Shown: piece after piece, positions 42,912-52,479 of the stretch
Layout of the letters: the number at the start of each line of letters is the position of its first letter
How positions within the stretch are numbered: position 1 is the first letter of the stretch
NCBI GenBank assembly: GCA_963804885.1
Contig: CAWDSF010000021.1
Span: 310,001 to 374,000, forward strand
Length of the DNA: 64,000 nucleotides
Direction: 5' to 3'
Source of the DNA: PALSA-1004 sp963804885
GTDB taxonomy: Bacteria; Pseudomonadota; Gammaproteobacteria; Burkholderiales; SG8-41
Made by a program: the position numbers and the translations under genes
Notes under the pieces: model-generated
Told to the model about the DNA's origin: nothing
The model's database searches: none
Seen by the model: the letters and a program-made list of their open reading frames with translations, nothing else

Positions 42912-44083
42912 ATGGAAACGCTGCTGTTTCACGCCGCTCACTATTCGCGGCTTAACACTACGCAACCGCATCGTGCTCTCGCCGATGCTCACGTATTCCG
43001 CGACCAACGGCTATACCAACGACACCCATCTCGCGCACTTGGCGAAATTCGCGGTGGGCGGCGCCGGCCTCGTGTTCGTCGAGTCGACCAAGATAGACCC
43101 GCGCGGCTGCTCGACGCCGCGCGATCTCGGGCTGTGGAAAGACGAGTTCATTCCGGGCATGCGGCGCATCGTCGACCTGGTGAAAAGCTACGGCGCGGCC
43201 TGCGGCATCCAGCTCGGACATTCCGGCCGCAAGGCACGCCGCTCCGTGCCGTGGGAGGGGCGCGTGCCGCTGCGCGATGTGCCGGGCGTCGATCACGGCG
43301 AACCGTGGGAACTCATCGCCCCCAGCGCCATCAAGCACGACGCGAACTATGAATCCCCGCGCGAGATGACGCACGCGGACATCGCGGAGATGGTCGATGC
43401 GTGGTCGCAAGGCGCCCGCCGCGCCGTCGAGGCAGGCTTCGACGTGCTGGAGATACACGGCGCGCACGGCTACCTCATCCACCAGTTCCTGTCGGCCACC
43501 GCCAATCAGCGCACCGATCAGTACGGCGGCACGCTGGAAAACCGGATGCGCTTCGCGGTGGAAGTCGTGCGACGGCGTGCGGCGCCACTGGCCCGCGGAG
43601 AAGCCGCTGTTCCTGCGCGTGTCGGCGGTCGACGAAACCGGCTGGAGCATAGAAAACAGCGTCGAGCTGGCACGTGTGCTCGGCGAGCATGGTGTAGACG
43701 TGATCGACTGCAGCGCCGGCGGCATGTCGGACACGCAACCCTCAACCAATCCGGTTTGCTACGGCTACCAGGTCAAGTACGCGCAAGCGATCCGGCACGG
43801 GTCCGGCGTGAAATCGATGGCCGTCGGCATGATCGTCCATGCCGACCAGGCCGAGGCGATCCTCCGCGATGGCGAAGCGGATCTCGTGGCCCTCGGGCGC
43901 GAGTACCTGGTCAATCCAAACTGGCCGCTCGATGCCGCGTTAAAGCTCGGCGTCGCAACGCCTTACGCGCAACTGCCGCCCGTGTTCGGCCATTACCTCG
44001 CGCGACGCCAGCGCGCCTTCGCCCCGTTGCGCAATTCGACGTGGCAAAAAGGCATCGCTGACGAATCCACGCGCGAGAATTAG
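42912..44083 (+). pseudogene. Old Yellow Enzyme-type NADH:flavin oxidoreductase, two frameshifts
   Basis: An FMN TIM-barrel of about 390 residues split over frames. METLLF is followed by an extra C (42930), then TPLTIRGLTLRNRIVLSPML and the barrel with HLAKFAVGGAGLVFVEST, QLGHSGRKA, EIHGAHGYLIHQFLS and NQRTDQYGG. After EVVRR an extra C (43576) leads to VRRHWPAEKPLFLRVSAVDE, VDVIDCSAGG and DLVALGREYLVNPNWP. Joined, it is a complete 2,4-dienoyl-CoA reductase/YqjM-type enzyme with the usual substrate His pair (HGAHGYL). Both changes are +1. It is the last gene of the Bug/CoA-transferase operon. Confidence 0.85.
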
Positions 44084-44090
44084 GGAAGCT

Positions 44091-44198
44091 CTGATTAAGT
44101 CCGTTCGTGCTGATGTATAGAAGCACGAACATCGCGCGCACATGGCGAAACCGTTCGCCCTTCTATACATCAGGGCGAACGGTTAGGGACTTATTCAG
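44091..44198. repeat. Twin-hairpin repeat with complementary loops
   Basis: Hairpin 1 (44103-44130): GTTCGTGCT pairs with AGCACGAAC, loop GATGTATAGA. Hairpin 2 (44150-44183): ACCGTTCGCCCT pairs with AGGGCGAACGGT, loop TCTATACATC. The two loops are exact reverse complements. The pair is bounded by CTGATTAAGTCC (44091-44102) and its near reverse complement GGACTTATTCAG. It resembles a BIME-like pair of REP units between convergent genes. Confidence 0.8.
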
Positions 44199-44205
44199 AA
44201 TTTGC

Positions 44206-45391
44206 TTAGCTTTCGCGCGCGCGGCGCCTGCGGCTGACGAAACCGAGCAACGCCAAGCCTGCCGTGAGCAACACAAAATCGGCGGGCTCGGGAACGGCCG
44301 CTATTGCACCAAACAGCCCGGCCGTCTCGCCATTGATCCCGTCGCTGAAATAAAGCGTGTTGGCGTCGCCGCCGTTGCCCGCGCCGCTGCCGAAAATCAG
44401 GGCCCACAGGCCGCCGGGCGTATTGCCCACACCAACATTGATCGGGATCGTGCCCCTGAATGCGCCCGTCACCGGATCGAACGCATTGATCTCGCTGGCG
44501 GCAAAGCTAAAGTTGCCCACCAGCAGCGAGTTGGCCAGAACACCGAAGCCCGCCGGCGCCAGCGCAATGCCCCACGGCGCCGCGAGGCGGCTGCCGGAGA
44601 CGAGCCGCTGCAGCAAACACGCCATTCTCATTGAATACATCGACGAAGCCCATCCCCGCGGTGGCCGCCCTTTGCGCCGCGAGCCCGGCGGGCGCGTACG
44701 TGACGTAAATATTGCCGCCGATGTTCTGCACGTTGAACGGCACGAATCCGGCGGGCAGATTGGGGTCCGTGAACGCGCCTGGCAGGCTTACCGGCGCGAA
44801 CGAGCTGTCGAATACGTTGATGTTGCCCGCGGCGCCGTTGGCGGCATAGAGAAAAGTGCCCGCATTGTTAATGGCGAGACCGGTATAAACGGCGTTGGGC
44901 GTCGATACTTCGATTGTCGAGGTTAAGCCTCCCGCCCAGCCGGAAATCGTGCCGTTGAGATTGGCGAAGATGAACCGCGCGGACGTGCTCGGCGTGCCCG
45001 GGACCAGCTGGAAAGATGCCGTGTTCGTGTTGTTGACCTGGCCGGTCGGCCCCTGCGGACCGGCGCCCGTCGTCGGTATCCCGACGAATCCATTCGCATT
45101 GACGGTCAGCACCTGGCTCACGTTCGTGCTGCCCGTCACCGCGTACAGCGTGCTCGTGTTCGTTCCCTGGTTGGAGGTCCAGAACGGGCTGGTGGGACTG
45201 CGCGATACGCCCCACGGATTCACTAACAGCGGATCGGTAATGGTAGCGAGTCCGGGAACACTCGAGACCAGGTTGGTCTGGACATAATCGGCGGCGGTGG
45301 CGACAGACCAGCCACCGGTTGCAAGCGTAAAAATGGCAATGCACGCTAAATGCGCGCGCGTGCGGAAAAGCGATCGGAAAAATTTACTCAT
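44206..45391 (-). pseudogene. TIGR03118-type secreted protein with PEP-CTERM signal, frameshifted
   Basis: About 395 residues when joined. A signal peptide (MSKFFRSLFRTRAHLACIAI to ATAAD) precedes YVQTNLVSSVPGLATITDPLLVNPWGVSRSP, the mark of the TIGR03118 beta-propeller-like family, with TSNQGTNTSTLYAV and VYTGLAINNAGTFLYAANG repeats. At 44614 an extra base moves the frame after VFNENGVF; the second frame continues LQRLVSGSRLAAPWGIALAP. The C-terminus is VPEPADFVLLTAGLALLGFV plus Arg-rich tail, a PEP-CTERM anchor handled by exosortase. GGAG precedes ATG 45391. About 230 bases upstream hold nothing recognisable. Confidence 0.82.
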
Positions 45392-45625
45392 GTCGATCTC
45401 CAGAAAAAATGGGCGAGCCGCCGGCGTGGCGCAGCGTGTCGCAGATTGCACTACGCGAATCTGCTCACGGCCAACAGCGTGTAGTGGCGATATATTCCAG
45501 CCGCAACGATTGCGCGGCATACGCGTAGGACTGCGACTTACATGAGCTTGTGCAACAGCGCGCGCACACAGGCGCTGGTGAAACCGGCTCGCGCTCATCC
45601 AAAATCTAACGCCCACCGGATGGGG

Positions 45626-46525
45626 TTAGTGGCGCTTGGGCGTTTCCCCAATGGCGTTAGGTGGGTCGCAACGGAATTTGACGACCTCAGGAGCCTGGTG
45701 CCTGGCGGGAGATCCGAACGAAAGGACACCACTGTCGTGCAGAACTACTTCGCCGTGATGGAGTCTGTGTTCCCCTTCGCCCTTCGCACTAATGAAAGTT
45801 CCGTGCGAACTGTGGTCCACCAGCACGAACTTGTCTGTACGGCGCTCGATGTAGGCATGATCGCGCGAGGCGCTCGGATCGTTGAGTTCGATGCCGTGAC
45901 CGGGGCGCCGCCCGATGGTGATCTTGGTGTCGACTTCGGTTTCGTGGCCGAGATAAATCACGCGCAACCGCGCCACGCCGTTCGCATGGGCGATTGAACG
46001 CGGTCCTCCGGGCGACGCCGCAGAGACGTGGCCCGTGTGCCAGATCACGTCGTACACCGTGATGCTGTGCGATTTCGCCCGCGATGGCAGCTCGAGTTTG
46101 CGTATCATTTCGCGCTGCTGCGGCGATAAACTTTCGAGCGTCTCGCCGGTGGTAAAAATCTGCCCGCTCCCCGCGAGCAGGGCGACGCGCTGAGCGGCCA
46201 CTCCGGCTGTAATCGGCGACCCGAAATGCAAGCCGATGCGAATTGAAACGTCGCGCGCCTGTCTGGTCGGATGTTGCTGGACGAGGGCCTGCATTTCGCG
46301 CCCGGCGAGCAGCGCCGCATCCGCATCGGCGAATGAAAACATCGCGCCATCGAAAGCCGTCTTGACGACGCTGCCGCCGCGCTTGACGACGAGGTCCTGG
46401 CACAACGACAGGCAGGCGCGGACTTCCGGGAACGCCGCAACGTCACCCGCCAGCGTGTGTGCCGGCGAGCTGACGATGACGTCTACGTACAGGATTCCAA
46501 GATTGCTTTTAGGTCGTTCGCCCAT
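45626..46525 (-). CDS. Degenerate nucleotidyl-cyclase-like domain fused to FHA domain
   Basis: A 299-residue cytoplasmic protein. Residues about 10-170 resemble a class III adenylate/guanylate cyclase: ILYVDVIVSS and KTAFDGAMFSF keep the two Asp positions, and VSIRIGLHFGSPI is the usual central strand. The stretch that normally holds the Asn-Arg pair is shortened (GVAAQRVALLAG), so catalysis is doubtful. Residues about 195-290 form an FHA domain with ITIGRRPGHGIELNDPSASRDHAYIERR and VDHSSHGTFIS, which binds phosphothreonine. It suggests a signalling link with Ser/Thr kinases, none of which is encoded nearby. It stands alone. Confidence 0.83.
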   Translation of the reverse strand: MGERPKSNLGILYVDVIVSSPAHTLAGDVAAFPEVRACLSLCQDLVVKRGGSVVKTAFDGAMFSFADADAALLAGREMQALVQQHPTRQARDVSIRIGLHFGSPITAGVAAQRVALLAGSGQIFTTGETLESLSPQQREMIRKLELPSRAKSHSITVYDVIWHTGHVSAASPGGPRSIAHANGVARLRVIYLGHETEVDTKITIGRRPGHGIELNDPSASRDHAYIERRTDKFVLVDHSSHGTFISAKGEGEHRLHHGEVVLHDSGVLSFGSPARHQAPEVVKFRCDPPNAIGETPKRH

Positions 46526-46629
46526 GATGCAACCGCTAAAAACCGCAATGATAACCCGATGAGCCCGCGCCTTGACGCGCCAAAAACACCAGGAAAAATG
46601 CCGCCCCGCGTGGCGGATGCCACGCGACC

Positions 46630-47583
46630 CTAATTCAGCTTCATGCCCGATTCGCGCACGACTTTCACGGTTTTATCGATTTCGGATCTGATGCGCGCGG
46701 CGAAATCTTCGGGTGTGCCGCTCATCGCCTCCATGCCTTGCAGCGTGAGCAGTTCCTGAAATTCGCGCCGCTGCACAATTTTAACCGTCTCCGTATTAAC
46801 CCGCACCACGATGTCGCGCGGCAGTGCGGGCGGCCCGAGCAGGCCGAGAAAGAACGTCGCTTCGAACCCCGGCAGGCCCGATTCGGCAATGGTCGGCACG
46901 TCCGGCATCGCCGTGATGCGCCGCGCGCCGCTGCTGCCCAGCGCGCGCAGGCGCCCCGATTTCACGTGCGGAATCGAACCGAGCGGATTGTTGAAGAGCA
47001 GCGACACCTGACCGGCCATCACGTCGGTCGCGGCGGGACCTGCGCCCTTGTAGGGAATGTGCACGACTTCTATGTTGGCGGCGGTGCGGAACATTTCCAT
47101 CACGAGGTGCCCCGCGGAGCCGTTCCCGGCAGAGGCGAAATTGAGTTGTCCCGGTTTCGACTTCGCGAGCTTGATCAGGCCGCGCACGTCGGTCACCGGC
47201 AATGACGGGTGGCAAACGAGCAGCGTGGCATATTCGCCGATCAGCGCGATCGGCGTGAAGTCGCGCTGAAAACTGAGTTGCTTGTGCGTGAGCGTCGCGA
47301 CGATCAGGCCTGACCCGGCCACGACCAGGGTGTAACCATCGGGCGCCGAGCGGGCCACGTATTCGCCGCCAGCAATGCCGCCGCCCCCGGCGCGGTTTTC
47401 GACCACCACGGATTGCGCGAGGCTTTCCGTCAGATACTTCCCCACGTAGCGCGCAAGCGTGTCGTTGCCGCCGCCGGGCGCCAGCGGCACGACCAGCCGT
47501 ATCGGCTTCGCCGGATAAGTTTGCGCCACGGCCACGTTGAGCGCGAAAAATATCGTCAGCGACAATCCGAGCAGTGCCCGCAC
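46630..47583 (-). CDS. Bug/TctC-type tripartite tricarboxylate receptor
   Basis: A periplasmic receptor of about 317 residues, leader VRALLGLSLTIFFALNVAVA then QTYPAKPIRLVVPLAPGGGNDTLAR. Further motifs: VENRAGGGGIAGGEY, PDGYTLVVAGS, HIPYKGAGPAATDVMAGQV and VPTIAESGLPGFE. The start is GTG 47583, seven bases after AGGAG; TTG 47586 is the alternative. It is divergent from an MmgE/PrpD gene across about 90 bp, so both may share a control region and a substrate (inference). Confidence 0.91.
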   Translation of the reverse strand: MRALLGLSLTIFFALNVAVAQTYPAKPIRLVVPLAPGGGNDTLARYVGKYLTESLAQSVVVENRAGGGGIAGGEYVARSAPDGYTLVVAGSGLIVATLTHKQLSFQRDFTPIALIGEYATLLVCHPSLPVTDVRGLIKLAKSKPGQLNFASAGNGSAGHLVMEMFRTAANIEVVHIPYKGAGPAATDVMAGQVSLLFNNPLGSIPHVKSGRLRALGSSGARRITAMPDVPTIAESGLPGFEATFFLGLLGPPALPRDIVVRVNTETVKIVQRREFQELLTLQGMEAMSGTPEDFAARIRSEIDKTVKVVRESGMKLN

Positions 47584-47671
47584 CAATCTTCTCCTGTTTT
47601 TCTGCGCATCTATTATGTCACGCGTCCATAGGCGGGCTTGTTAGAATCAGGAAAAACCAACGGAGCATGTG

Positions 47672-49021
47672 ATGACAGTTGCGGGAGAACTTGCGGCCTT
47701 TCTGACCCGGCAGAGTTATGCGGACCTGCCTGCCAAGGCCATCGAACATGCGGAGATGCTGGTCGCGAGCACGATCGCGAGCGCGGCGCTGGGCTCGACC
47801 ATAGTGTCAGCGAAAATCATCCGCGCGCTGGAAGTCGAGCGCGGCGGCAAGGCCGAAGCGACGGCGTGGTTCGGCACGGCGGAAAAGCTTCCGGTCGCGG
47901 CAGCGGCGCGCGTCAACGCCGTCATGAGCGACGCGGCGGCTTCTGACGACAGCGACCTGCGCAACATCGTGCACACCGGCACGCCGGTGTGCGCCGCTGC
48001 GCTGGCCGTTGCCGAGAAGACCGGCGCCAGCGGCCAGGACGTGCTTGCCGCCATCGTGCTGGGAGTCGAGGCGGCCGGACGCATCAACTCCGCGATGCAG
48101 GGCGGCCTGCAGACGAAAGGCTTTCACGGCTGCATCGTCGCGATCTTCGCCGCCACCGCCGCGGCGGGACGCCTGATGAAGTTGAGCGATGCGCAAATGG
48201 CGCAGGCCATCGCGCTGTCGGCAACGTCGATGGGCGGGCTGCATGCCGCCGCCAAAACGAGCGTGGCGCGCGAGTATCACGCCGGGCTTGCCACCATGCT
48301 CGGCATCAATGCGGCGCAGGCGGCCGGCATGGGCTTCATCGCGGAAGAAAATATTCTCGAAACCAAACATGGCTTCTTCGAAGTTTATGGCAACAAGCCC
48401 GACGTTTCGGCGGTCATGCGCGATTTGGGAAAAAGCTGGAGCATCCTCACCGACATGGGCATCAAGCTCGTGCCGGGCGGCCATCCGCACCACGCAGTCG
48501 CCGAGGCCGCGGCCAACGCCGCCCGCGAAGGCAACGTCAAGCCCGAAGAGGTCGAGTCGATCACCATTTCGCGTCCCGGCTTCCAGGGTTTCACCGGCCC
48601 GCAGTTCCCGACCGATCTGATCGGCGTCGCGCACAGTCCCGCGTACTTCGCCGCGTGCGGCGTCGCCGAGCGGAATTTTTCCTGGGAGCACGCGTTCGAG
48701 GAAAAGATCAACAACCCGGCGATCCGCGGCCTGCTCGGCAAAGTCAAAGTCGCCCCGCCGCCGACCGAAAATCTCGAGCGTTACAAGGCCGGCGCGAGCG
48801 TGACGATCAAGACCAGGGACGGCAGGAGCCATTCAAACACCGTGTACGCGCCGCGTGGCGCAGCGATACTCGGCATCGCGTGGGCGGATATCGAAGCGAA
48901 ATATCGCGCGCTCGCGCCGTACGCGAAGCTTGCCGGGGACAACCTCGAACAGAGCCTGAAAGTGATCCGCCGGTTGCGCGATTCCAAAAACGTTGCGGAG
49001 CTGGTCGGGCTGCTGCGTTAG
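47672..49021 (+). CDS. MmgE/PrpD family protein
   Basis: A 449-residue MmgE/PrpD-fold protein. It shows HAEMLVASTIASAALGSTIV, the region MSDAAASDDSDLRNIVHTGTPV (altered from the usual HxxD motif), GFHGCIVAIFAATAAAGRLMKL, LSATSMGGLHAA and VPGGHPHHAVAEAA. The C-terminus has the characteristic helical domain ending NVAELVGLLR. ATG 47672 is six bases after GGAG; GTG directly before it is possible. It is divergent from a Bug gene. Substrate unknown; a dehydratase or isomerase role is expected from the family. Confidence 0.88.
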   Translation: MTVAGELAAFLTRQSYADLPAKAIEHAEMLVASTIASAALGSTIVSAKIIRALEVERGGKAEATAWFGTAEKLPVAAAARVNAVMSDAAASDDSDLRNIVHTGTPVCAAALAVAEKTGASGQDVLAAIVLGVEAAGRINSAMQGGLQTKGFHGCIVAIFAATAAAGRLMKLSDAQMAQAIALSATSMGGLHAAAKTSVAREYHAGLATMLGINAAQAAGMGFIAEENILETKHGFFEVYGNKPDVSAVMRDLGKSWSILTDMGIKLVPGGHPHHAVAEAAANAAREGNVKPEEVESITISRPGFQGFTGPQFPTDLIGVAHSPAYFAACGVAERNFSWEHAFEEKINNPAIRGLLGKVKVAPPPTENLERYKAGASVTIKTRDGRSHSNTVYAPRGAAILGIAWADIEAKYRALAPYAKLAGDNLEQSLKVIRRLRDSKNVAELVGLLR

Positions 49022-49114
49022 ATTAACGCTCGCAGTGAATAGCGCTCGCAGAGCGCCTGCTCGAACGCAGTGTTCGGTGACACTCACGCGATTGAAATTG
49101 CTCCACCATCACAT

Positions 49115-50827
49115 TTACCGCAGGATTTCGTCCAATACCCGACCCTCGCTTCCCGCCGGTGTCCGCACGTCCAGCAGATAACTCAGCGTCGGGGCGATGT
49201 CGACAACCGTTGCGGTTTGCGACTTCTTGCCCGCCTTGAACCAGCGTGGCCCGTAGAACATCAGGGGTACATTGGTATCGTAGGTGTATGGGGAACCGTG
49301 AGTAGCGACAAAGTTGCTGAATAGCGTGTAAGGCTTCTGGACAATATACAGATCACCACTGACTTCGCGGTTCCAAGAGCGCAGCACTTGGGTTGACAGG
49401 GGCATCGTCGAGGGGAGCGCACCTGCTTCGAGTTGGGTGCGCGTGTAGACTGCGGCAATGGTCGGATCATTCATGATGTAGCGTGCGGCGGCGGCCTCGA
49501 CCTCACTGGGGTTCAACCCTTTTTTCACGATCAATGCCTGATCGAGAATGATCGTCGGATAAGAGAAGCGCAGCGCATGGTTGCCTGCACCGAAACGAAC
49601 GGCAAGGTGTTCGTTCAGTCCTCCCATGAGCTTCACGCTATTCAGGCGTGCTCCGGCAAAGCCATGAGGTGTACTGTATTCCGGCGCGTTCATGAATCCG
49701 TGATCCGCAGTCAGGACTACCGCAACGTTACGCAAGCCGAGCGTGCGGTCGAGGTGCTGAAAGAATGCCGCAAGCGATCGATCCAAGTGCAACAAATGAT
49801 CCTGTGACTGGCGGCTCTCCGGCCCAAAACCATGGTTAACATAGTCGTGGGTCGATAAGCTGATACCTAGCAGGTCGGGTACCCCAGCCGGATTACGGCC
49901 TAACTGCTCGCCTTCCATCGCGGCGCGCGCGAACTCCAATGTCGCCTCGTCGCCGAATGGCGTTCGCATAAGTGCTTCGTAGTACGCCGCGTCGGGTGCT
50001 GCACCCCGGGCGGGCTTGAACGGGAAACTCTGCCCCATCCCGGAAAAATTGCGGAACCACGGACTGGCTTCAGATGAAGAGCGCGCGTACGCCGCCTCGG
50101 GGTGCGATAAGGTCCAAGTCTGCGTGAACCACTTGTCCTGCGGCCGGTCGGCGTAAAACCGCGTGTGCCATTCCGGGTGCGTCTGCATGTAGTAGGTGCT
50201 ACTTGCAAAACGACCGGTCTTACCCATGTACATGTAGGCTGTTCCACGTTTTCCGGCGAGCAGGATGGCGCCACGATCCTTGCCCGAGACCGCGATCACC
50301 TTCGATTGTCCCCCGCTGCCATAGCGCATTTCGTCGCCGAGGGTACCGACCCGCAGATTGGCGGGCGAAGTGCCATCGAGCTTCCCGGTTTCCTCGCCGA
50401 TGTAATTGTGCGCCGGATCGCCGGTGCAATAGACCTGCTGGAGCGAATTTCGGTCGATCCATTCGTTGGCGATGATTCCATTGCGATAGGGATAGCTTCC
50501 GGTCAGCACAGCGGCGTGGCCGGGCGCCGTGAGTGTCACTGCGTGCCCGTGGTGAGCATTGGCGAACCATGCGCCATCCTCAAGCAGCAGCCGAAAACCG
50601 CCTGGCCCGTATAAATCGCGATACTTTACAAGCTGTTCCTGCGGCAAGCCGTCAATGACGATGACGACAACCAGCGCCGGGGAATTGCCTGCTGCCGCAG
50701 CGAAATGCGGCAGCAGGCACAACATGATTCCGAGCAGCATTAAAAGAAAACGAATCATGGTCATATCCGGGTAGCTGATCTGTAGTCCCCGGCTCCTCCT
50801 CATCCCGAACATTCGCCGATCGTTCAT
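49115..50827 (-). CDS. PafA-type phosphate-irrepressible alkaline phosphatase
   Basis: A 570-residue secreted phosphatase of the alkaline phosphatase superfamily. VIVIDGLPQEQL supplies the first metal Asp, the nucleophile Thr is in AVTLTAPGHAAVLTG, STHDYVNHGFGPES and TADHGFMNAPE supply the other metal ligands, and SGKDRGAILLAG carries the Lys and Arg that contact phosphate in PafA. The N-terminus (24 residues before MIRFLLMLLGIMLCLLPHF) is long for a leader, but GGGGGAG before ATG 50827 supports it; ATG 50758 is the alternative. Codon use seems less GC-biased than in neighbours, perhaps a transferred gene. PafA-type enzymes release phosphate from many monoesters. Confidence 0.87.
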   Translation of the reverse strand: MNDRRMFGMRRSRGLQISYPDMTMIRFLLMLLGIMLCLLPHFAAAAGNSPALVVVIVIDGLPQEQLVKYRDLYGPGGFRLLLEDGAWFANAHHGHAVTLTAPGHAAVLTGSYPYRNGIIANEWIDRNSLQQVYCTGDPAHNYIGEETGKLDGTSPANLRVGTLGDEMRYGSGGQSKVIAVSGKDRGAILLAGKRGTAYMYMGKTGRFASSTYYMQTHPEWHTRFYADRPQDKWFTQTWTLSHPEAAYARSSSEASPWFRNFSGMGQSFPFKPARGAAPDAAYYEALMRTPFGDEATLEFARAAMEGEQLGRNPAGVPDLLGISLSTHDYVNHGFGPESRQSQDHLLHLDRSLAAFFQHLDRTLGLRNVAVVLTADHGFMNAPEYSTPHGFAGARLNSVKLMGGLNEHLAVRFGAGNHALRFSYPTIILDQALIVKKGLNPSEVEAAAARYIMNDPTIAAVYTRTQLEAGALPSTMPLSTQVLRSWNREVSGDLYIVQKPYTLFSNFVATHGSPYTYDTNVPLMFYGPRWFKAGKKSQTATVVDIAPTLSYLLDVRTPAGSEGRVLDEILR

Positions 50828-51045
50828 AGTACGTCTCCCCCGCTTAGACTAACTATTCAATTCCGGTGGAACACCGGAATCATGTGCCCGCAGGACATCG
50901 CCACTGACGGTTCGCCACATGTCATCGAATTAGTATTCGATGACAAAATGCAAGTCGCGAGCTATATCCCCCATGCTTTCGTCATACGCTACCCCTAACA
51001 GGAATCTCACGCAATTGGATATAAAAACTGCTTTTTACCGGCGCA

Positions 51046-52308
51046 TCAATGTCTGTTCGCCGGCGAGTCCCAACGCCATAACTGCGCGCGCCACTTCGCG
51101 GCGATGAGCAGCGTGAAGCCGATGCCGATCGCGCAATAGATCGCGGCGGTCACCGGATAGCCATAGCTCGCGATCAGCGGGCCCGAGATCAGCAGGCCCG
51201 GAATGTTGCCGTTGATCATGAGCATGCGGATGCCCATCACGCGGCCGCGGTAATCTGCGTCGGTATTGCGCAGCAGGATGGCTGCCATGGGCACCTGGCT
51301 GAAACTTTGCGCGAAGCCGGCGAACATCAGCGCGGCGATTCCCGCGCCCGGCGTTTCCATCCTCGAGAACACGAACATCATCACGTACCACATGACGCTG
51401 AAGACGACCACGACGCGCGCAGCAGGCAGCGCGGTGCCGTTGCGGCTCACGAGCAGCGATCCCATGAGTGCGCCAAACGACGCGCCCGCGACCATATAGC
51501 CGAGCACGGTCTGGTTGCCGAAATAAATTTCCTTTGCAACGTAGGGCAGCAATCCATTCAATAACGGAAACGCGGTCATATTGAGGATGAACGCGAGACA
51601 CATCACCGCGAGCAGCAGCGGCGTGTTGAATACGTAGACGAGGCCCTGTTTCAGCTCGCGCAATGGCGAAGCGCGTTCGAGCTTCCGCTGCCCGGCGGGC
51701 GGCGCCGCCGCCGCGTGGGCGCCGCCGGCTTTCCACGTCAGCAGAAAACTGGTCGAGTAGAGAGTCGCCACGACCACATACGCGACGCCCATGCCCATGA
51801 GCGCGACGAGCCCCGCACCCGTCAACGCGCCGGCGATGCGCGCGCTGTCCTGCGTCGTGCGCTGAATGCCCATCGCCGCCATGAGCTGCGCCGTGGGCAT
51901 GATGTCGCCGACGACGGCCGCGCGCATGCCGATATCGGACGGGCGCACGAGCCCCGACAGGCCCGCGATGATGAACACGTGCACGGGCGAAACGATGCCG
52001 GTCAACGTCAATACCATCAGCGTCGTCGCGAGCGTCGCGTACGCCGCGCGCATCGCGCACAACATTTTGCGATGGCCGATGCGGTCGCCCATCACGCCGA
52101 ACAGCGGACCGAGGAAAGTCCCCGTGTATTGCAGCGACTGGAAAATCGCGAGCAGCATCACCGATTGCGTCTCGACCAGGATGTACCAGCCGAGTATCAG
52201 CGACTCCATCTCGAACGCCCACGACGTCGCCATGTCGGCGGGCCACTGGAAGCGGAAGCTGCGGATCCGGAACGGCGCGAGTGCGGAAGCTTTTGAAAAT
52301 TCACTCAC
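51046..52308 (-). CDS. MFS transporter (DHA3/EntS-like)
   Basis: A major facilitator with about 12 membrane helices, 420 residues from GTG 52308. The N-terminus SEFSKASALAPFRIRSFRFQWPADMATSWA, the motif-A region GVMGDRIGHRKMLCAM and the loop with GQRKLERASPLRELKQGL between helices 6 and 7 fit the EntS/macrolide-exporter branch. The start is unsure: an ATG 20 bases upstream would be in frame only if one base near 52309 were removed. A long upstream extension of the frame is rejected because it is antisense to the next Bug gene. Probably an efflux pump; substrate unknown. The 218 bases on its downstream side hold two small hairpins only. Confidence 0.87.
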   Translation of the reverse strand: MSEFSKASALAPFRIRSFRFQWPADMATSWAFEMESLILGWYILVETQSVMLLAIFQSLQYTGTFLGPLFGVMGDRIGHRKMLCAMRAAYATLATTLMVLTLTGIVSPVHVFIIAGLSGLVRPSDIGMRAAVVGDIMPTAQLMAAMGIQRTTQDSARIAGALTGAGLVALMGMGVAYVVVATLYSTSFLLTWKAGGAHAAAAPPAGQRKLERASPLRELKQGLVYVFNTPLLLAVMCLAFILNMTAFPLLNGLLPYVAKEIYFGNQTVLGYMVAGASFGALMGSLLVSRNGTALPAARVVVVFSVMWYVMMFVFSRMETPGAGIAALMFAGFAQSFSQVPMAAILLRNTDADYRGRVMGIRMLMINGNIPGLLISGPLIASYGYPVTAAIYCAIGIGFTLLIAAKWRAQLWRWDSPANRH

Positions 52309-52479
52309 GGCGCGCCCGCGCCATGCTCGCCAGTTGTTTCTCCTCCAGGCATTACCACTCCATCGCTGATTTTTAGTTGCTTGCATAGGATAACAGCGTG
52401 ACGCCGCGCGGTCGAAATGCTCTAACATAGCGGCTCGGCATGGCGCAGCCATCCGCATTCCGGTCAGGGAGTCGGGACG

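Noticed and set aside
40361..42913. 850-codon open frame on the minus strand
   Set aside because: It runs antisense to the Bug and CoA-transferase genes, whose plus-strand products are clear; the minus product is His/Arg/Asp-rich shadow sequence common in GC-rich DNA.
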